Positions 7,960 through 17,720 of a stretch of 48,377 nt of DNA are shown piece after piece (position 1 is the first letter of the stretch; each line of letters starts with the position of its first letter). The notes under the pieces are model-generated. The model did not search any database. It was not told the origin of the DNA and worked only from the letters and a program-made list of their open reading frames with translations. Location of the stretch: the NCBI GenBank assembly GCA_028278035.1, contig JANQFC010000068.1:1-48377 (forward strand), given 5' to 3'. Made by a program: the position numbers and the translations under genes. Source of the stretch: Chlamydiales bacterium (lineage in GTDB: Bacteria; Chlamydiota; Chlamydiia; Chlamydiales; SM23-39).

Positions 7960-8941
7960 TTAATCTCGTTTTTAACATATCGTTAACTTTTTGAATAAAA
8001 AAATATCTTTTAATTCTAAAAACCTGTTTTAAAAATTTAATTTTTTTATTCAAATTTTCCTGTTTAATCAGTTCCCATTTTAAATCAATTAATTCATTTA
8101 TTTCATTTTTTAATAATGGGTTCTTATAGTCTGCAGTAAATAAATCAATATGTGTTTTTAATAAACTAGTAAAGTATTGATTTGAATGATTAAAAAGTTC
8201 ACTAATAGTGTAAAAAGCATACGTATTTGATAATTCTTTTTCTAATTTACCTTTTAGCGACCATATTCCACTATTTGAAATTCGGTAAACGCCCATACAT
8301 TGATTTAAAATTGCTCCTTTGCCCTTTAACAATAAATCTACAAATAATACAATATCCTTAAAATATTTTAGTTTATATTTTTTATATTTTTCTATATCAA
8401 ATAATTCTCGACGATAAACAACTGATAATGAAATTAAAAGAAAGGGGTCAAAAAGATTATTCAGATCAAATGTCCTATAATCCTTGTATTTTTCATCAGC
8501 GAAATGTTCTTCATTTCTTTTATGAAAAATTTTATAATCTTCCTCTTGCTTTATAACATAAAAGTCATGTCCAACTAATGAATAATCAGGATTATTGTCT
8601 AAGAAATCTACTTGCTTTTGTAATTTATTTTCATCGCACCAAAAATCATCGCCATCCAGATAAGCAATATATTCTCCACTACATTTTTCAACGGTTTCCA
8701 AATAATTGTTCTTTCCTTGTAGTAATAGATTTTTTTCTTTTAAAATAGGCTTTACAATTTCAGGATATTTTTCTTTGTATTCTAAAATTACTTTTGGGGT
8801 ATTATCTGTGGAACCATCATCCCCTATTATAACTTCATAAGGAAAATTTGTTTTTTGGGATAAAACGCTATCTAATGTTTGTGAGATAAAGTTTTCCTGA
8901 TTATATGTAACTATACAGACACTTAATTTCGGTTTATGCAT
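7946..8941 (-). CDS. Glycosyltransferase family 2
   Basis: A 331-residue GT-A enzyme: SVCIVTYNQENFI at the N-terminus, ViIGDDGSTDNTP near residue 42, and YIAYLDGDDFW near residue 95 carrying the DXD-like metal site. The C-terminal third is Lys-rich and likely membrane-associated. It adds one sugar to the growing lipid-linked glycan on the cytoplasmic face; donor and linkage are unknown. It overlaps the aminotransferase gene by 19 bases, so the two are probably translated together. Confidence 0.88.
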   Translation of the reverse strand: MHKPKLSVCIVTYNQENFISQTLDSVLSQKTNFPYEVIIGDDGSTDNTPKVILEYKEKYPEIVKPILKEKNLLLQGKNNYLETVEKCSGEYIAYLDGDDFWCDENKLQKQVDFLDNNPDYSLVGHDFYVIKQEEDYKIFHKRNEEHFADEKYKDYRTFDLNNLFDPFLLISLSVVYRRELFDIEKYKKYKLKYFKDIVLFVDLLLKGKGAILNQCMGVYRISNSGIWSLKGKLEKELSNTYAFYTISELFNHSNQYFTSLLKTHIDLFTADYKNPLLKNEINELIDLKWELIKQENLNKKIKFLKQVFRIKRYFFIQKVNDMLKTRLNDEF

Positions 8942-10074
8942 TTTTTTATAAATCTCATAATTTCACAAATTTTGTTTGCGTTATCCTCTCCTAATTCTCC
9001 ATAAAAAGGCAAACAGAGTACTTGTTCCTTTATTTTATTAGCAACAGGTAAATTTTCTTTTTTTGATGTTTCAAAATACTTATAAGGTTCATATTCTGAA
9101 CAGAGAGGATAAAAATATTTTCTGGTAAACACATTATACTTTTTAAGTTCTTCATATAATTGATTTCTGGAAACTCCAAATTGTTCTTTATTTATTTTAA
9201 TAACAAAATATTGCATTGAGTGCGACACATTTGGTGGTAAACAGGGGATTTTGATTCCATCTATGTCGTTTAAATTTTCTATATATATTTTTTTAATTTT
9301 CTTTCTTAATTCTTTTTCTTTTTCGACCAAATCCAGATTCAATACTCCCATTAATGCCTGTAGTTCATTCATTTTTCCATTTATACCAATGTCTACGACT
9401 TCTTCCTCGCTCTTTATACCAAAATTTCTTAAGTAATCGATTTTATCTTTTAAATAATCATCATTATAAGCAAGACAACCACCTTCCATAGTATGGAAAA
9501 GTTTTGTTGCATGGAAACTAAACATTGAAATATCACCATAAACAGCTATGCTTTTACCATTTATTTCAGTAGTAAAAGCATGTGCAGCATCATAGATAAC
9601 CTTTAAATTATGTTTATTAGCAATTTCTTGAATTTTTTCTACATTACAAGGAAAACCGTAAACATGAACAGGTAATATTGCTGAGGTGTTAGGCGTTATA
9701 AGAGCTTCAATTTTCTCTGAATTAATTGTCATTGTCTCTGGCTCTATATCACAAAAGACAGGCTTCATTCCATTCCAGCTAATTGAATGCGGAGTAGCTG
9801 GAAATGTAAATGGAGTTGTAATAATTTCGCTATTAAAAGGTATATCTAATGCCTTAAATGCTGTAATTAAAGCATTAGTTCCATTATTGAAAAGTGAAAC
9901 ATTATTAATTTTAATAAACGATTTAAGCTTATTTTCGAGTAATTTACTGTTAGGTCCATCGTTTGTTAAGTATTTACTTTCCCACATATCTGTTAGCCCC
10001 TTATTAAAGGGCTCTAAGTCTGTAAGCATTGGTTTTGTTACATATACAGGAGTTTTAAATTTTGTAGGTTTCAT
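8923..10074 (-). CDS. DegT/DnrJ/EryC1 family PLP aminotransferase
   Basis: The 383 residues carry the family's FNNGTNAL near 62, DAAHAF (Asp162 pairs with PLP nitrogen) and SFHATKLFHTMEGG, with Lys191 as the Schiff-base lysine. These enzymes put an amino group on C3 or C4 of a keto-deoxy sugar nucleotide. The closest functional partner in the window is the FdtA-like cupin at 35244, which would supply a 3-keto sugar, but they are 25 kb apart. No 4,6-dehydratase of the RmlB type is nearby, so the substrate may be made elsewhere. Confidence 0.88.
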   Translation of the reverse strand: MKPTKFKTPVYVTKPMLTDLEPFNKGLTDMWESKYLTNDGPNSKLLENKLKSFIKINNVSLFNNGTNALITAFKALDIPFNSEIITTPFTFPATPHSISWNGMKPVFCDIEPETMTINSEKIEALITPNTSAILPVHVYGFPCNVEKIQEIANKHNLKVIYDAAHAFTTEINGKSIAVYGDISMFSFHATKLFHTMEGGCLAYNDDYLKDKIDYLRNFGIKSEEEVVDIGINGKMNELQALMGVLNLDLVEKEKELRKKIKKIYIENLNDIDGIKIPCLPPNVSHSMQYFVIKINKEQFGVSRNQLYEELKKYNVFTRKYFYPLCSEYEPYKYFETSKKENLPVANKIKEQVLCLPFYGELGEDNANKICEIMRFIKKCINRN

Positions 10075-10086
10075 AAATTAAAACAC

Positions 10087-10788
10087 TTATTCCAGGCAAA
10101 AATTATTAACTATTTCGATAAGCTGTTTTTTGCTTTTAAACATCATTATATCAATAACAGACAGATTTGAAATGAAATCATTATTAAACTGTTGATACTC
10201 AATATAACCTGTTTTTATAAACTTCAATTCTACTCCTTGAGTTTCAAAAATTTTTTTATCATATAATTCAACTCCGCCTGGAAGGTTTATATATTCCTTC
10301 GCCTCTAATTTCTTACATATATCAATTATTTTATCCTGTCCTTTAAAATTGTTATCTTTTTCTATTTCTGAGGATAAAATAAAATTTGTATTAATACCTA
10401 TATATTGAGTTATTTTTTTTAAACTATAAAAAACATATTCTGATAAACTTGTTTCTTTGTTTAAAATGATTTCTTCGATTAACGGGAAAACATTTTTAAA
10501 ATAGGGGGCTTTATTATAAGCGAGATTAATGGTCTTGAGAAACTCTTGTTTAGTTTTTCCACCTGCTGCAAGTTCTATCTCTTTTATTAATTTATTTTGA
10601 GATGCTTTTTTTAAAGGAATGGTAAAAAGATGAAGTTTTCCATTTAAAAGGATTCTATTTCTGTTAATCCAGCCTTTTTTTATAAAATTAACATCATCTA
10701 AAATTACAAATGTATTTACGGCATTTATTAATTGCCAGTAACCAATATATGGAAATATATAAGGCTGCATTATAGCAAGTTTATTCAT
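10087..10788 (-). CDS. WbqC-like family protein
   Basis: The N-terminus MQPYIFPYIGYWQLINAV with DDVNFIKKGWINRNRI is the hallmark of the WbqC-like family. Length (233) is usual. The family is common next to DegT aminotransferases in O-antigen loci; its chemistry is not firmly established, and roles as an acyl/aminoacyl transferase or ligase have been proposed. It lies 12 bases upstream of the aminotransferase gene and 1 base downstream of the FkbM gene, all in one minus-strand operon. Confidence 0.85.
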   Translation of the reverse strand: MNKLAIMQPYIFPYIGYWQLINAVNTFVILDDVNFIKKGWINRNRILLNGKLHLFTIPLKKASQNKLIKEIELAAGGKTKQEFLKTINLAYNKAPYFKNVFPLIEEIILNKETSLSEYVFYSLKKITQYIGINTNFILSSEIEKDNNFKGQDKIIDICKKLEAKEYINLPGGVELYDKKIFETQGVELKFIKTGYIEYQQFNNDFISNLSVIDIMMFKSKKQLIEIVNNFCLE

Positions 10789-10789
10789 C

Positions 10790-11911
10790 TTAATTTTTGT
10801 CCACTATTGCAAAAAGTAATGTTTCTTCGCAATGAATAGTTCTATGAGCTAAATAAAATTTATATCCTATGTTTAAAGAATTAATGAATTGAGGGATTTC
10901 TTTAAAATCTGAAATCTTATGATATAGAGATATTGCAAGCTTTGGCTTGTGTTTTTTTATTGTATTAATAGCTCCTTTTAAAGCTTCTATTTCTGATCCT
11001 TCTATATCCATTTTTATAAAATTAATTTTCGAAATAGAATTTTTTTCTACGTAATCGTCTATACTAATTGTTTTGTAGTTCAAGGCTTTATCATTTTTTC
11101 CTAGAGAATAACAACTTGCCGGACCATTATTTTCAAAATACAATTCAGTTTGAGAATCAGACCAAAGAGGATTTTTTACAACTTGGATTCTGGAAATCAA
11201 TGACGGATTTATAGATAAGTTCTTTTTTAACACGTCAATATTTTCAGGAATAAATTCAAAAGAAAAAACTTTTCCTTTTTCTCCAACTAAATCTGCAAAA
11301 TAAAGAGATGTATCTCCATAACATGCTCCTGCATCTATTACATAATCATTTTTTTCAACTTTAATTAAAGCATCATTAGTTTTATAAGCATAATGTTCCA
11401 TAACATAACAAGTATGAACACCTAATAAATTCGAAAACAATTCTATATTGTATCCAATTTCTTTTAGACTAAAATAATTTAATTTAAATCCTAAAAAGCT
11501 TAAGTTGATTGTATCTTTAGAGATGATTTGTTTTTTAAGTTCATTTATAGGCTTAAAAAATTCTTTTTTATTAAATATTTTAATTTTCTCATTACCTAAG
11601 ATATTAAAGGCACAAATTTTTATTAATAAATCTTTGGACTCTTTATTCTCAAGTAGGTCATATAAATAGTTATAATTTGAAATGTTTAAGAGATTATTTT
11701 CAAGGCGGTGGTAGTTATTTTGTATTTTTAAAAAAGGACTCTTTATCAGCCTTAGTAAGAAATATATAAATTTATAAATATACAAAACAAATAATTCAGA
11801 AATGGATCTTTTGCCAAATCGCTTTTCATCGTAGTTATTAATATAGAACCTATGTATGTTATTGTAACAGGTGGTTATTAATTGCTCATAAAATTCATTT
11901 CCAGAGTTCAA
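10790..11911 (-). CDS. FkbM-family methyltransferase
   Basis: A 373-residue protein with an unassigned helical, hydrophobic-rich N-terminal half and an FkbM domain from about residue 165: YVIDAGACYGDTSLYFA (SAM loop), VFSFEFIPENI, then FIKMDIEGSEIEALKGA and KLAISLYHK. FkbM enzymes O-methylate sugars or other hydroxyls. It is the first gene of the minus-strand operon; ATTAAGAGGAGAATT-like sequence just upstream provides a ribosome binding site. Its long N-terminal extension resembles that of the FkbM protein at 30520. Confidence 0.85.
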   Translation of the reverse strand: MNSGNEFYEQLITTCYNNIHRFYINNYDEKRFGKRSISELFVLYIYKFIYFLLRLIKSPFLKIQNNYHRLENNLLNISNYNYLYDLLENKESKDLLIKICAFNILGNEKIKIFNKKEFFKPINELKKQIISKDTINLSFLGFKLNYFSLKEIGYNIELFSNLLGVHTCYVMEHYAYKTNDALIKVEKNDYVIDAGACYGDTSLYFADLVGEKGKVFSFEFIPENIDVLKKNLSINPSLISRIQVVKNPLWSDSQTELYFENNGPASCYSLGKNDKALNYKTISIDDYVEKNSISKINFIKMDIEGSEIEALKGAINTIKKHKPKLAISLYHKISDFKEIPQFINSLNIGYKFYLAHRTIHCEETLLFAIVDKN

Positions 11912-11989
11912 TATCTTAATTCTCCTCTATTAAGTCAGATTGTTTTTATTATACAACTAAAGCCTTAAAATAAAGAAAAATCAGTTAAT

Positions 11990-12043
11990 GAGGCTACGGA
12001 AAAAGTAAGATTTTCCAAAAAACTAGACTTTTTCCGTACCCTC
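11990..12043. repeat. Long imperfect hairpin between divergent operons
   Basis: GAGGCTACGGAAAAAGT (11990-12006) pairs with ACTTTTTCCGTACCCTC (12027-12043) at 16 of 17 positions around a 20-base loop. It lies in the 219-base gap between the divergent FkbM and ABC-transporter genes. It lacks the run of T after the stem expected of a normal terminator. It could be a bidirectional terminator, an operator or a small transposon-like relic (MITE). Confidence 0.6.
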
Positions 12044-12062
12044 AATATTCAATAAAAAATTA

Positions 12063-12091
12063 TTAATATTGAATCTTGTTTAATGTACAAT
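12063..12091 (+). promoter_or_regulatory. Candidate promoter of the ABC-transporter operon
   Basis: TACAAT (12086-12091) is a good -10, with TTAATA 17 bases upstream as a weak -35. A strong ribosome binding site AGGGAG (12119-12124) sits six bases before the TTG start at 12131. Confidence 0.4.
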
Positions 12092-12130
12092 CAGTTTAGT
12101 TAATAAAATCCTAAAAACAGGGAGTTTTAA

Positions 12131-13924
12131 TTGAAATTAGCAGAAGTTGCTCAGGATCGAGCGTTCGATTATAAATATTTATATAAAAAAATGTACCGTT
12201 ATATAAAACCCTATTTGTTTAGAGGGGTTTTGGGTGTACTGATCGCAATACCGGCAGGACTTTTAGAAACGGTTCCTGCACTTGCTATAAAATATTATTT
12301 TGATTTGGGGATAAACGGTAAGAATGAAGCCTTGGCTCAAACTATATTATTTTGGGTTCCATTTGCCGTAATCGGATTCGCTTTCCTGCAAGGCATTCTT
12401 AAGTATCTTAATGCTTACTTAAATGATTGGACTGCTTTTAAAATGTCTAATCTTTTAAAGTTTGATTTATTTAAAAAATTATTATCCCTTGAACCTGCAT
12501 TTTATGATCAAAATACTTCAGGATTTGTAATGAGCAGATTTTTGAATGATGCCGGAGCTGCAACATCAGGGTTGATATTAAATCTTAAAACCCTGATAAC
12601 TCTTTCAACTTCTGCAATAGCCTTCATTGCGGTATTGATTTTTAATTCTTGGAAACTTTCTTTTGTTGCTGTGCTTATGCTGGGAAGCGCATTTCTGCCT
12701 GTATCCTTGATAAGAAAACACGTTAAAAAAGTTTCTATGGAACAGATGAGGATAGGAAGCCAAATTAACTCCAATTTTTATGAAACCTTCAATGGTAATA
12801 AAATAATTACTTCTTTTAATCTGCAAAATCATTTTTTTGAAAAGTTTAAGGATCAAGTGATTCAGGCATTTAACTTCAGTATGGGACTTACCAAAAGAGT
12901 TGGTTGGCTATCTCCGCTAATGTACTTGATTGCTTCATTTGGTATTGCTGGCGTTTTATGGTACGGAAATATTCTGTTAGCATCAGGAGAGCTTACAATA
13001 GGTGGTTTTTTCTCCTTTGTAACAGCATTGTTATTGCTTTACAAGCCATTTAAGTCTCTTGGTAACACCATGGCCGGCATGCAGTCAAGTTTTGTTGCGA
13101 TGAACAGAGTATTTGACCTGTTTGATATAGAGCCAACTATTAAAAATAAAGAAAATGCACTTAAAATTGATACGATTAAAAACTCTATTAAATTTGAAAA
13201 TGTTTGGTTTGAGTATGAAGAAAATACACCGGTGTTGAAAAATATCAACCTTGATATAAGAATCGGTGAGTCTGTTGCGCTTGTTGGAAATTCGGGTGGC
13301 GGCAAGACCACAGTAGCTAATCTTATTCCACGGTTTTATGACGTGAAAGAAGGTTCAATAAAAATCGATGGTGTTGATGTTCGCAACATTGAAATGGAAA
13401 GTTTAAGGCAAAATATCTCAATCGTGTTTCAGGATAATTTCCTGTTTAGCGGAACAATTAAGGAAAATATTTTACTGGGCAAATCAAATGCTACCGACGT
13501 AGAAATCAATAAAGCATTAAAAGATGCTTATCTTGATGAATTTGTGGCTTCGCAAGCTGATGGAATCCATACAGAAATCGGTGAGAGAGGTGTTAAACTT
13601 TCAGGCGGACAGAAACAGCGTCTTGCTATAGCGAGGGCTATGATTAAAAATACTCCGGTGGTTATTCTCGATGAAGCAACCTCCGCTCTTGACAACAAAT
13701 CTGAAGCAGTTGTCCAAAAAGCTATGGATAAATTAATGGAAAATAAAACAGTAATTGTAATAGCTCATAGGTTATCCACTGTTCAAAATGTTGACAAAAT
13801 AGTTGTGGCAAATCAGGGTGAAATCGTTGAAATGGGATCTCACTCAGAATTAATTAATATTTCTAACGGCATATATAAAGGGCTCTACGATATGCAGTTT
13901 AATAATAAAGAAGTAACGGTTTAG
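12131..13924 (+). CDS. MsbA/PglK-like ABC transporter (lipid-linked glycan flippase)
   Basis: A 597-residue half-transporter: six membrane helices within residues 25-310, then an ATPase domain with Walker A GNSGGGKTT (about 386-394), signature LSGGQKQR (about 490) and Walker B VVILDEATSALD (about 510). As a homodimer it would flip a lipid across the inner membrane. In this setting the substrate is more likely a lipid-linked oligosaccharide, as for PglK, than lipid A. The TTG start is set by AGGGAG six bases upstream. It heads a long plus-strand operon and is the only exporter in the window; housekeeping MsbA is the alternative identity. Confidence 0.9.
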   Translation: MKLAEVAQDRAFDYKYLYKKMYRYIKPYLFRGVLGVLIAIPAGLLETVPALAIKYYFDLGINGKNEALAQTILFWVPFAVIGFAFLQGILKYLNAYLNDWTAFKMSNLLKFDLFKKLLSLEPAFYDQNTSGFVMSRFLNDAGAATSGLILNLKTLITLSTSAIAFIAVLIFNSWKLSFVAVLMLGSAFLPVSLIRKHVKKVSMEQMRIGSQINSNFYETFNGNKIITSFNLQNHFFEKFKDQVIQAFNFSMGLTKRVGWLSPLMYLIASFGIAGVLWYGNILLASGELTIGGFFSFVTALLLLYKPFKSLGNTMAGMQSSFVAMNRVFDLFDIEPTIKNKENALKIDTIKNSIKFENVWFEYEENTPVLKNINLDIRIGESVALVGNSGGGKTTVANLIPRFYDVKEGSIKIDGVDVRNIEMESLRQNISIVFQDNFLFSGTIKENILLGKSNATDVEINKALKDAYLDEFVASQADGIHTEIGERGVKLSGGQKQRLAIARAMIKNTPVVILDEATSALDNKSEAVVQKAMDKLMENKTVIVIAHRLSTVQNVDKIVVANQGEIVEMGSHSELINISNGIYKGLYDMQFNNKEVTV

Positions 13925-13937
13925 TACTTATTAGATT

Positions 13938-14813
13938 ATGGTTGTAAAAAAAGAATTAGCAATAGTTTTTGGTGCTACGGGAAATATGGCATTTGCTTTA
14001 GGGAATGTTTTAATTGGGCTGAAAAAATACTCGACAGATTTGAAAGCTGACTTAATTGTTTTTGAACAGGGCATTGCTGATAGAGATAAGAAATTAATAA
14101 ATTCTATTTTGTCGTGTGATTTTAGGGAATATAATTTTCCGAAAAAAAATACTCTTACTAACGATACTTTGAAAAAATTTAGTGAACTTACGTTTTCTAG
14201 GTTTGAATGTTTTAATCTATTAAATGAATATAAAAATGTCTTATGGCTTGATATTGATATTCTTATTCAAAAAGATATAGAGTTATTATTGGCGGAAAAA
14301 TCAACGGGTATCTCTATGCTTGGTGGACTTAAAGCGGGAGATGATTTTACTATTGAAGTTAAAGGGCTGGAAAAAGACAAAGAGAACTTCAATGCAGGTA
14401 TAATGTATATTCAAGACAATCTGCCAAATTATGAAAATCTTACTGAATATTGTTATTCAAAAGCCATTGAATATTCTCAATACCTGAAGAGTGCAGATCA
14501 GGGAATTATTAACTTAATGGTGAAAGAAAATAATCTTGATGTTCATAGGTTAGATTGGAAGTTCAATTCAAACCCTGCATTTAATAATGATTATCTTGAT
14601 GCTATTATCGTTCATACATATTGTCCCGAAAAAATGTGGAATTATTGGAATATTAAAGAATGGGAAGAAAATGATAAAGCTTGGCGAAAAATGGGAGGTT
14701 CAGCATACAGAGGAAAAAAGTTCGGCTGGTGGGAACGAAAATTTAAAAATATTCCCCATCCAGTTAAAAGAACAAGGGCTTTTATTAAGTATTTTCAAGA
14801 AAAATATTTATAA
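13938..14813 (+). CDS. GT8-like glycosyltransferase, paralogue A
   Basis: The 291 residues start with KKELAIVFGATGN and contain LWLDIDILIQ (DXD near 105), NAGIMYI near 153, ADQGIINL near 190 and a C-terminal HTYCPEKMWNYWN, the GT8 order of motifs. A shared tail (W..MGGSAYRGKK) is also present in 24938-25837 and 27589-28488, defining a local subfamily of three. Retaining hexosyl transfer from a UDP-sugar is expected from the fold. It sits 13 bases after the ABC gene. Confidence 0.8.
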   Translation: MVVKKELAIVFGATGNMAFALGNVLIGLKKYSTDLKADLIVFEQGIADRDKKLINSILSCDFREYNFPKKNTLTNDTLKKFSELTFSRFECFNLLNEYKNVLWLDIDILIQKDIELLLAEKSTGISMLGGLKAGDDFTIEVKGLEKDKENFNAGIMYIQDNLPNYENLTEYCYSKAIEYSQYLKSADQGIINLMVKENNLDVHRLDWKFNSNPAFNNDYLDAIIVHTYCPEKMWNYWNIKEWEENDKAWRKMGGSAYRGKKFGWWERKFKNIPHPVKRTRAFIKYFQEKYL

Positions 14814-14872
14814 ATTTTTTGAAATGTATTAAATTAACTTTATAGATTTATTGTTACCATAGAGGAAGCAAA

Positions 14873-15685
14873 TTGAGAAAAAACATAAACAAAATATTGA
14901 AAAATTTTGGTTATCAGTTGACTAAAACGAAAAAAGAATCACCATACTCATTTGCTAAGTTAAAGGGTAAGAATTTTAAGCTTAAAAAAAATTCATTTTG
15001 GGATTACGAGTTCAATAACTGGGAGCCTCAGACTTTTGAAATTTATAAGAAGTATTTAAAACCAGACAAGTCATATATAGACATTGGAACTTGGATTGGA
15101 CCAACTATGATTATAGCTTCATCACTTGGTGTTTCTAAAATTTGGGGAGTAGAGGCAAATCCTGTAACATTTGGAATAGTTAATGAAAATATATGTTTAA
15201 ATGAGTCTTTAACAAGGCAAGTTAGTTTATCTAATATCTGTATTACAAATAAAGAAGAAGGACTTCAAAGCTTTGGATTTGACTTCGATACAGAAGCAAG
15301 TACCTCATCAATTGGCAGATCTCACTGGAGTATTAAAACTACAACTTTATCAAAATACATTGAAGATAATAAAATTGATGATTTTAACTTTATAAAAATC
15401 GATATTGAAGGTGCAGAATCGTTGATAACGAATGATTTTAAGAAGTTAAGCGAAAGAAGAGATCTGATTATTTTTCTATCATTGCATCCTCCTTTATTTA
15501 GCGATAAAGAAAATACAACTAAAAGTTTGCTTGAAGCTTTTGAAGTGTTTGCTGTTTTTGATTCAAGTGATAAAGAATTACCATTAAATAGACTTAAAGA
15601 AATGATGTTAACTGAAGAATCTTTTCCTGAATGGGGAACAGAGTTTGGTAATTTCTTTGAAGTCTTACTAAAAACTAAACAATAA
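14873..15685 (+). CDS. FkbM-family methyltransferase
   Basis: A 270-residue FkbM protein: YIDIGTWIGPTMIIASSLG (SAM loop, about residues 66-84), IWGVEANPVT, then NFIKIDIEGAESLI near 172. GAGGAAG followed by a TTG at 14873 fixes the start; no ATG lies nearby in frame. Predicted sugar O-methyltransferase acting between glycosyltransfer steps. Soluble, no membrane segment. Confidence 0.85.
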   Translation: MRKNINKILKNFGYQLTKTKKESPYSFAKLKGKNFKLKKNSFWDYEFNNWEPQTFEIYKKYLKPDKSYIDIGTWIGPTMIIASSLGVSKIWGVEANPVTFGIVNENICLNESLTRQVSLSNICITNKEEGLQSFGFDFDTEASTSSIGRSHWSIKTTTLSKYIEDNKIDDFNFIKIDIEGAESLITNDFKKLSERRDLIIFLSLHPPLFSDKENTTKSLLEAFEVFAVFDSSDKELPLNRLKEMMLTEESFPEWGTEFGNFFEVLLKTKQ

Positions 15686-15703
15686 TAGGCTTATAATTAA
15701 CAG

Positions 15704-16780
15704 ATGAAACTACTTAAATATCCTTTTAAAATAGATACTATAAGTGCAGAAGAGTTCAGTTCAAAGCATCCTGAAATAATTGAACAGCTTGAAATATACC
15801 CTGAAACAGTAGTTTATTGTCCACAACCTAGAGCTTTTGAAGAAAATAACGCATTTGAGTCAAAAGAAGTAACTATTCCTCAAATGAATGTTGCTAAAAT
15901 CAAAAACGGAAAATGCTATACTCAAAACGGCTTGGTTTTAACAAGCAACAATAAAGCTCTAACTGACTATACACCTCTGGAAGAGCACCCTCTAAGAAAT
16001 AAAAGACATTATAAGTTTCAAAAACCTGAAAAAATCGAAGGAGCTGTTGCTGTTTTAACTAATGATAGTTGTCAGAAGAATTATTATCATTGGCTCATAG
16101 AAAGCGCTTCAAGGTTGCATTTGATTGAAAAATCAGGTTTTAAAGTTGATAAATATATAATTAATAATGAATGCACATATCAAAAAAAGGTTTTAGCTCT
16201 TTTAGGAATTCCAGAAGACCAAATAATAAAAATAGAACCTAATAGATTAATTCAAGCTGATGAGTTAATTATTCCGAGCATTGTCAATTATTTTGAAGAA
16301 ATAAAAACTGAAAAAAGAGACTATTTTAATGCAAAATTTGTTGCCCCATGGGTAATAGAGTTTTATAGAGAAAAGTTTTTACCTTTAGTGGCAGAAACAG
16401 AACCAAAAAAAATCTATATTTCAAGAAAAAAAGCTCCTTATCGAAAAGTAGAAAATGAAGATGAGCTAATGGAGTATTTAGAAAAACATGGTTTTGAATC
16501 TTATTGTTTAGAAGATTTGGATTTTTTGGAACAAGTAGAACTTTTTTATAATGCAACTCATGTCTTTTCAGCACATGGCGCAGGATTAACCAATATTATG
16601 TTTTGCAAGAAAAACACAAAAGTATATGAATTTTTTGACCCGGGATATTTATATCAGGGACAACAAATGATTGCTTTAAACTTAAATTTGGATTATATTT
16701 GCAGTTATATTAAGACCACAATAACAAATAATCCGGGATTTGAACCAATTATTTTTGATATTGAAAAATTAAGATTATGA
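15704..16780 (+). CDS. Glycosyltransferase family 61 (DUF563)
   Basis: The 358 residues carry the GT61 signature block: KKIYISRKKAPYRKVENEDE (about 226-245), then HVFSAHGAGLTNIMF (about 286-300), and an N-terminal TNDSCQKNYYHWLIES. GT61 members transfer xylose or GlcNAc-type residues in eukaryotes; bacterial ones occur in capsule loci. A second GT61 lies at 31509-32672. Its last codons overlap the start of the next FkbM gene by four bases. Confidence 0.88.
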   Translation: MKLLKYPFKIDTISAEEFSSKHPEIIEQLEIYPETVVYCPQPRAFEENNAFESKEVTIPQMNVAKIKNGKCYTQNGLVLTSNNKALTDYTPLEEHPLRNKRHYKFQKPEKIEGAVAVLTNDSCQKNYYHWLIESASRLHLIEKSGFKVDKYIINNECTYQKKVLALLGIPEDQIIKIEPNRLIQADELIIPSIVNYFEEIKTEKRDYFNAKFVAPWVIEFYREKFLPLVAETEPKKIYISRKKAPYRKVENEDELMEYLEKHGFESYCLEDLDFLEQVELFYNATHVFSAHGAGLTNIMFCKKNTKVYEFFDPGYLYQGQQMIALNLNLDYICSYIKTTITNNPGFEPIIFDIEKLRL

Positions 16781-17703
16781 AAAAGATTTTAAATAAATTT
16801 TTTAAAAAAGAGTCTAAATTTGATTACTTTGAATTTATTAACGATAAACTCAAAAATTTAAAAAATCAAACCATAGATTCAGAAGATCAAATTCTATCAG
16901 TTTATGATCAAAGTTTATTAAGCTTTGAAGAAAAAATCTTCTTTAAAATTTTAAATGAACTTGTACTTATATATAAGCCTAAATTTATATATAAAAATAA
17001 ATTTGACTATATAACTGAGGTTGATGAAGGGAGTTCTTTTGATTTTCTCTTTAAATATAAATATCCAAGCGATTGTTATCCTATAATTAGTTATTTAAAC
17101 AATAAAAATAAAAATTACAATACAACTATTGATATTGGTGCAAATAGAGGTGAGGTAGCAATTTTCTTAGCAAAAAATTCTCAATCTGTTTTGGCTTTTG
17201 AACCTGTCGATGATAATATTCAAAAGTTTAAAAATAACATTGAATTAAATCGATATTCAAACATAGAAATAATACCCAATGTTGTGTCTGATTCCAATGG
17301 AGAAATGGATTTTTATTTATATGAGTCTAACGGACATCATTCCCTTGGAAAATTAGGCGACAAAGATCCAAAAGAAGTTAAAAAGGTTAAAAGTATCACT
17401 CTTGATAATTTTGCTAAAGAAAGAGGTTTGGAATCAATAGATATACTTAAAGTCGATGTGGAAGGATTTGAGCTGAATGTATTTAAGGGTGCTGAGTCTT
17501 TATTAAAGGAGCAAAAAATAAAGTGCATTATTTTTGAAATTTCTAAGTTACCATTAGAACAATTTAATTTTAATGCTGTTGATATATATAAATACCTAAA
17601 AAAGCAAGGGTATGAAATATTTAACTTACTTGACGAAAAAATATCTGAAGAATATTTTGATCAGATTTTCCACGAAGATTTAGCTGCATACCCTAAAAAA
17701 TAA
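16777..17703 (+). CDS. FkbM-family methyltransferase
   Basis: A 308-residue protein with a charged N-terminal 110 residues followed by FkbM motifs TTIDIGANRGEVAIFLA (SAM loop), VLAFEPVDDNI, and ILKVDVEGFELNVFKGA. The conserved VDVEG motif probably helps position SAM or the hydroxyl substrate. ATGA overlap with the GT61 gene shows translational coupling, suggesting that the methylated sugar is the one this GT adds. Confidence 0.87.
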   Translation: MKKILNKFFKKESKFDYFEFINDKLKNLKNQTIDSEDQILSVYDQSLLSFEEKIFFKILNELVLIYKPKFIYKNKFDYITEVDEGSSFDFLFKYKYPSDCYPIISYLNNKNKNYNTTIDIGANRGEVAIFLAKNSQSVLAFEPVDDNIQKFKNNIELNRYSNIEIIPNVVSDSNGEMDFYLYESNGHHSLGKLGDKDPKEVKKVKSITLDNFAKERGLESIDILKVDVEGFELNVFKGAESLLKEQKIKCIIFEISKLPLEQFNFNAVDIYKYLKKQGYEIFNLLDEKISEEYFDQIFHEDLAAYPKK

Positions 17704-17720
17704 CTATGTAGGAATATATA

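Noticed and set aside
12508..13311. Minus-strand open frames inside the ABC transporter gene
   Set aside because: Antisense shadows of a clear 597-residue coding region; no ribosome binding sites or recognisable motifs.
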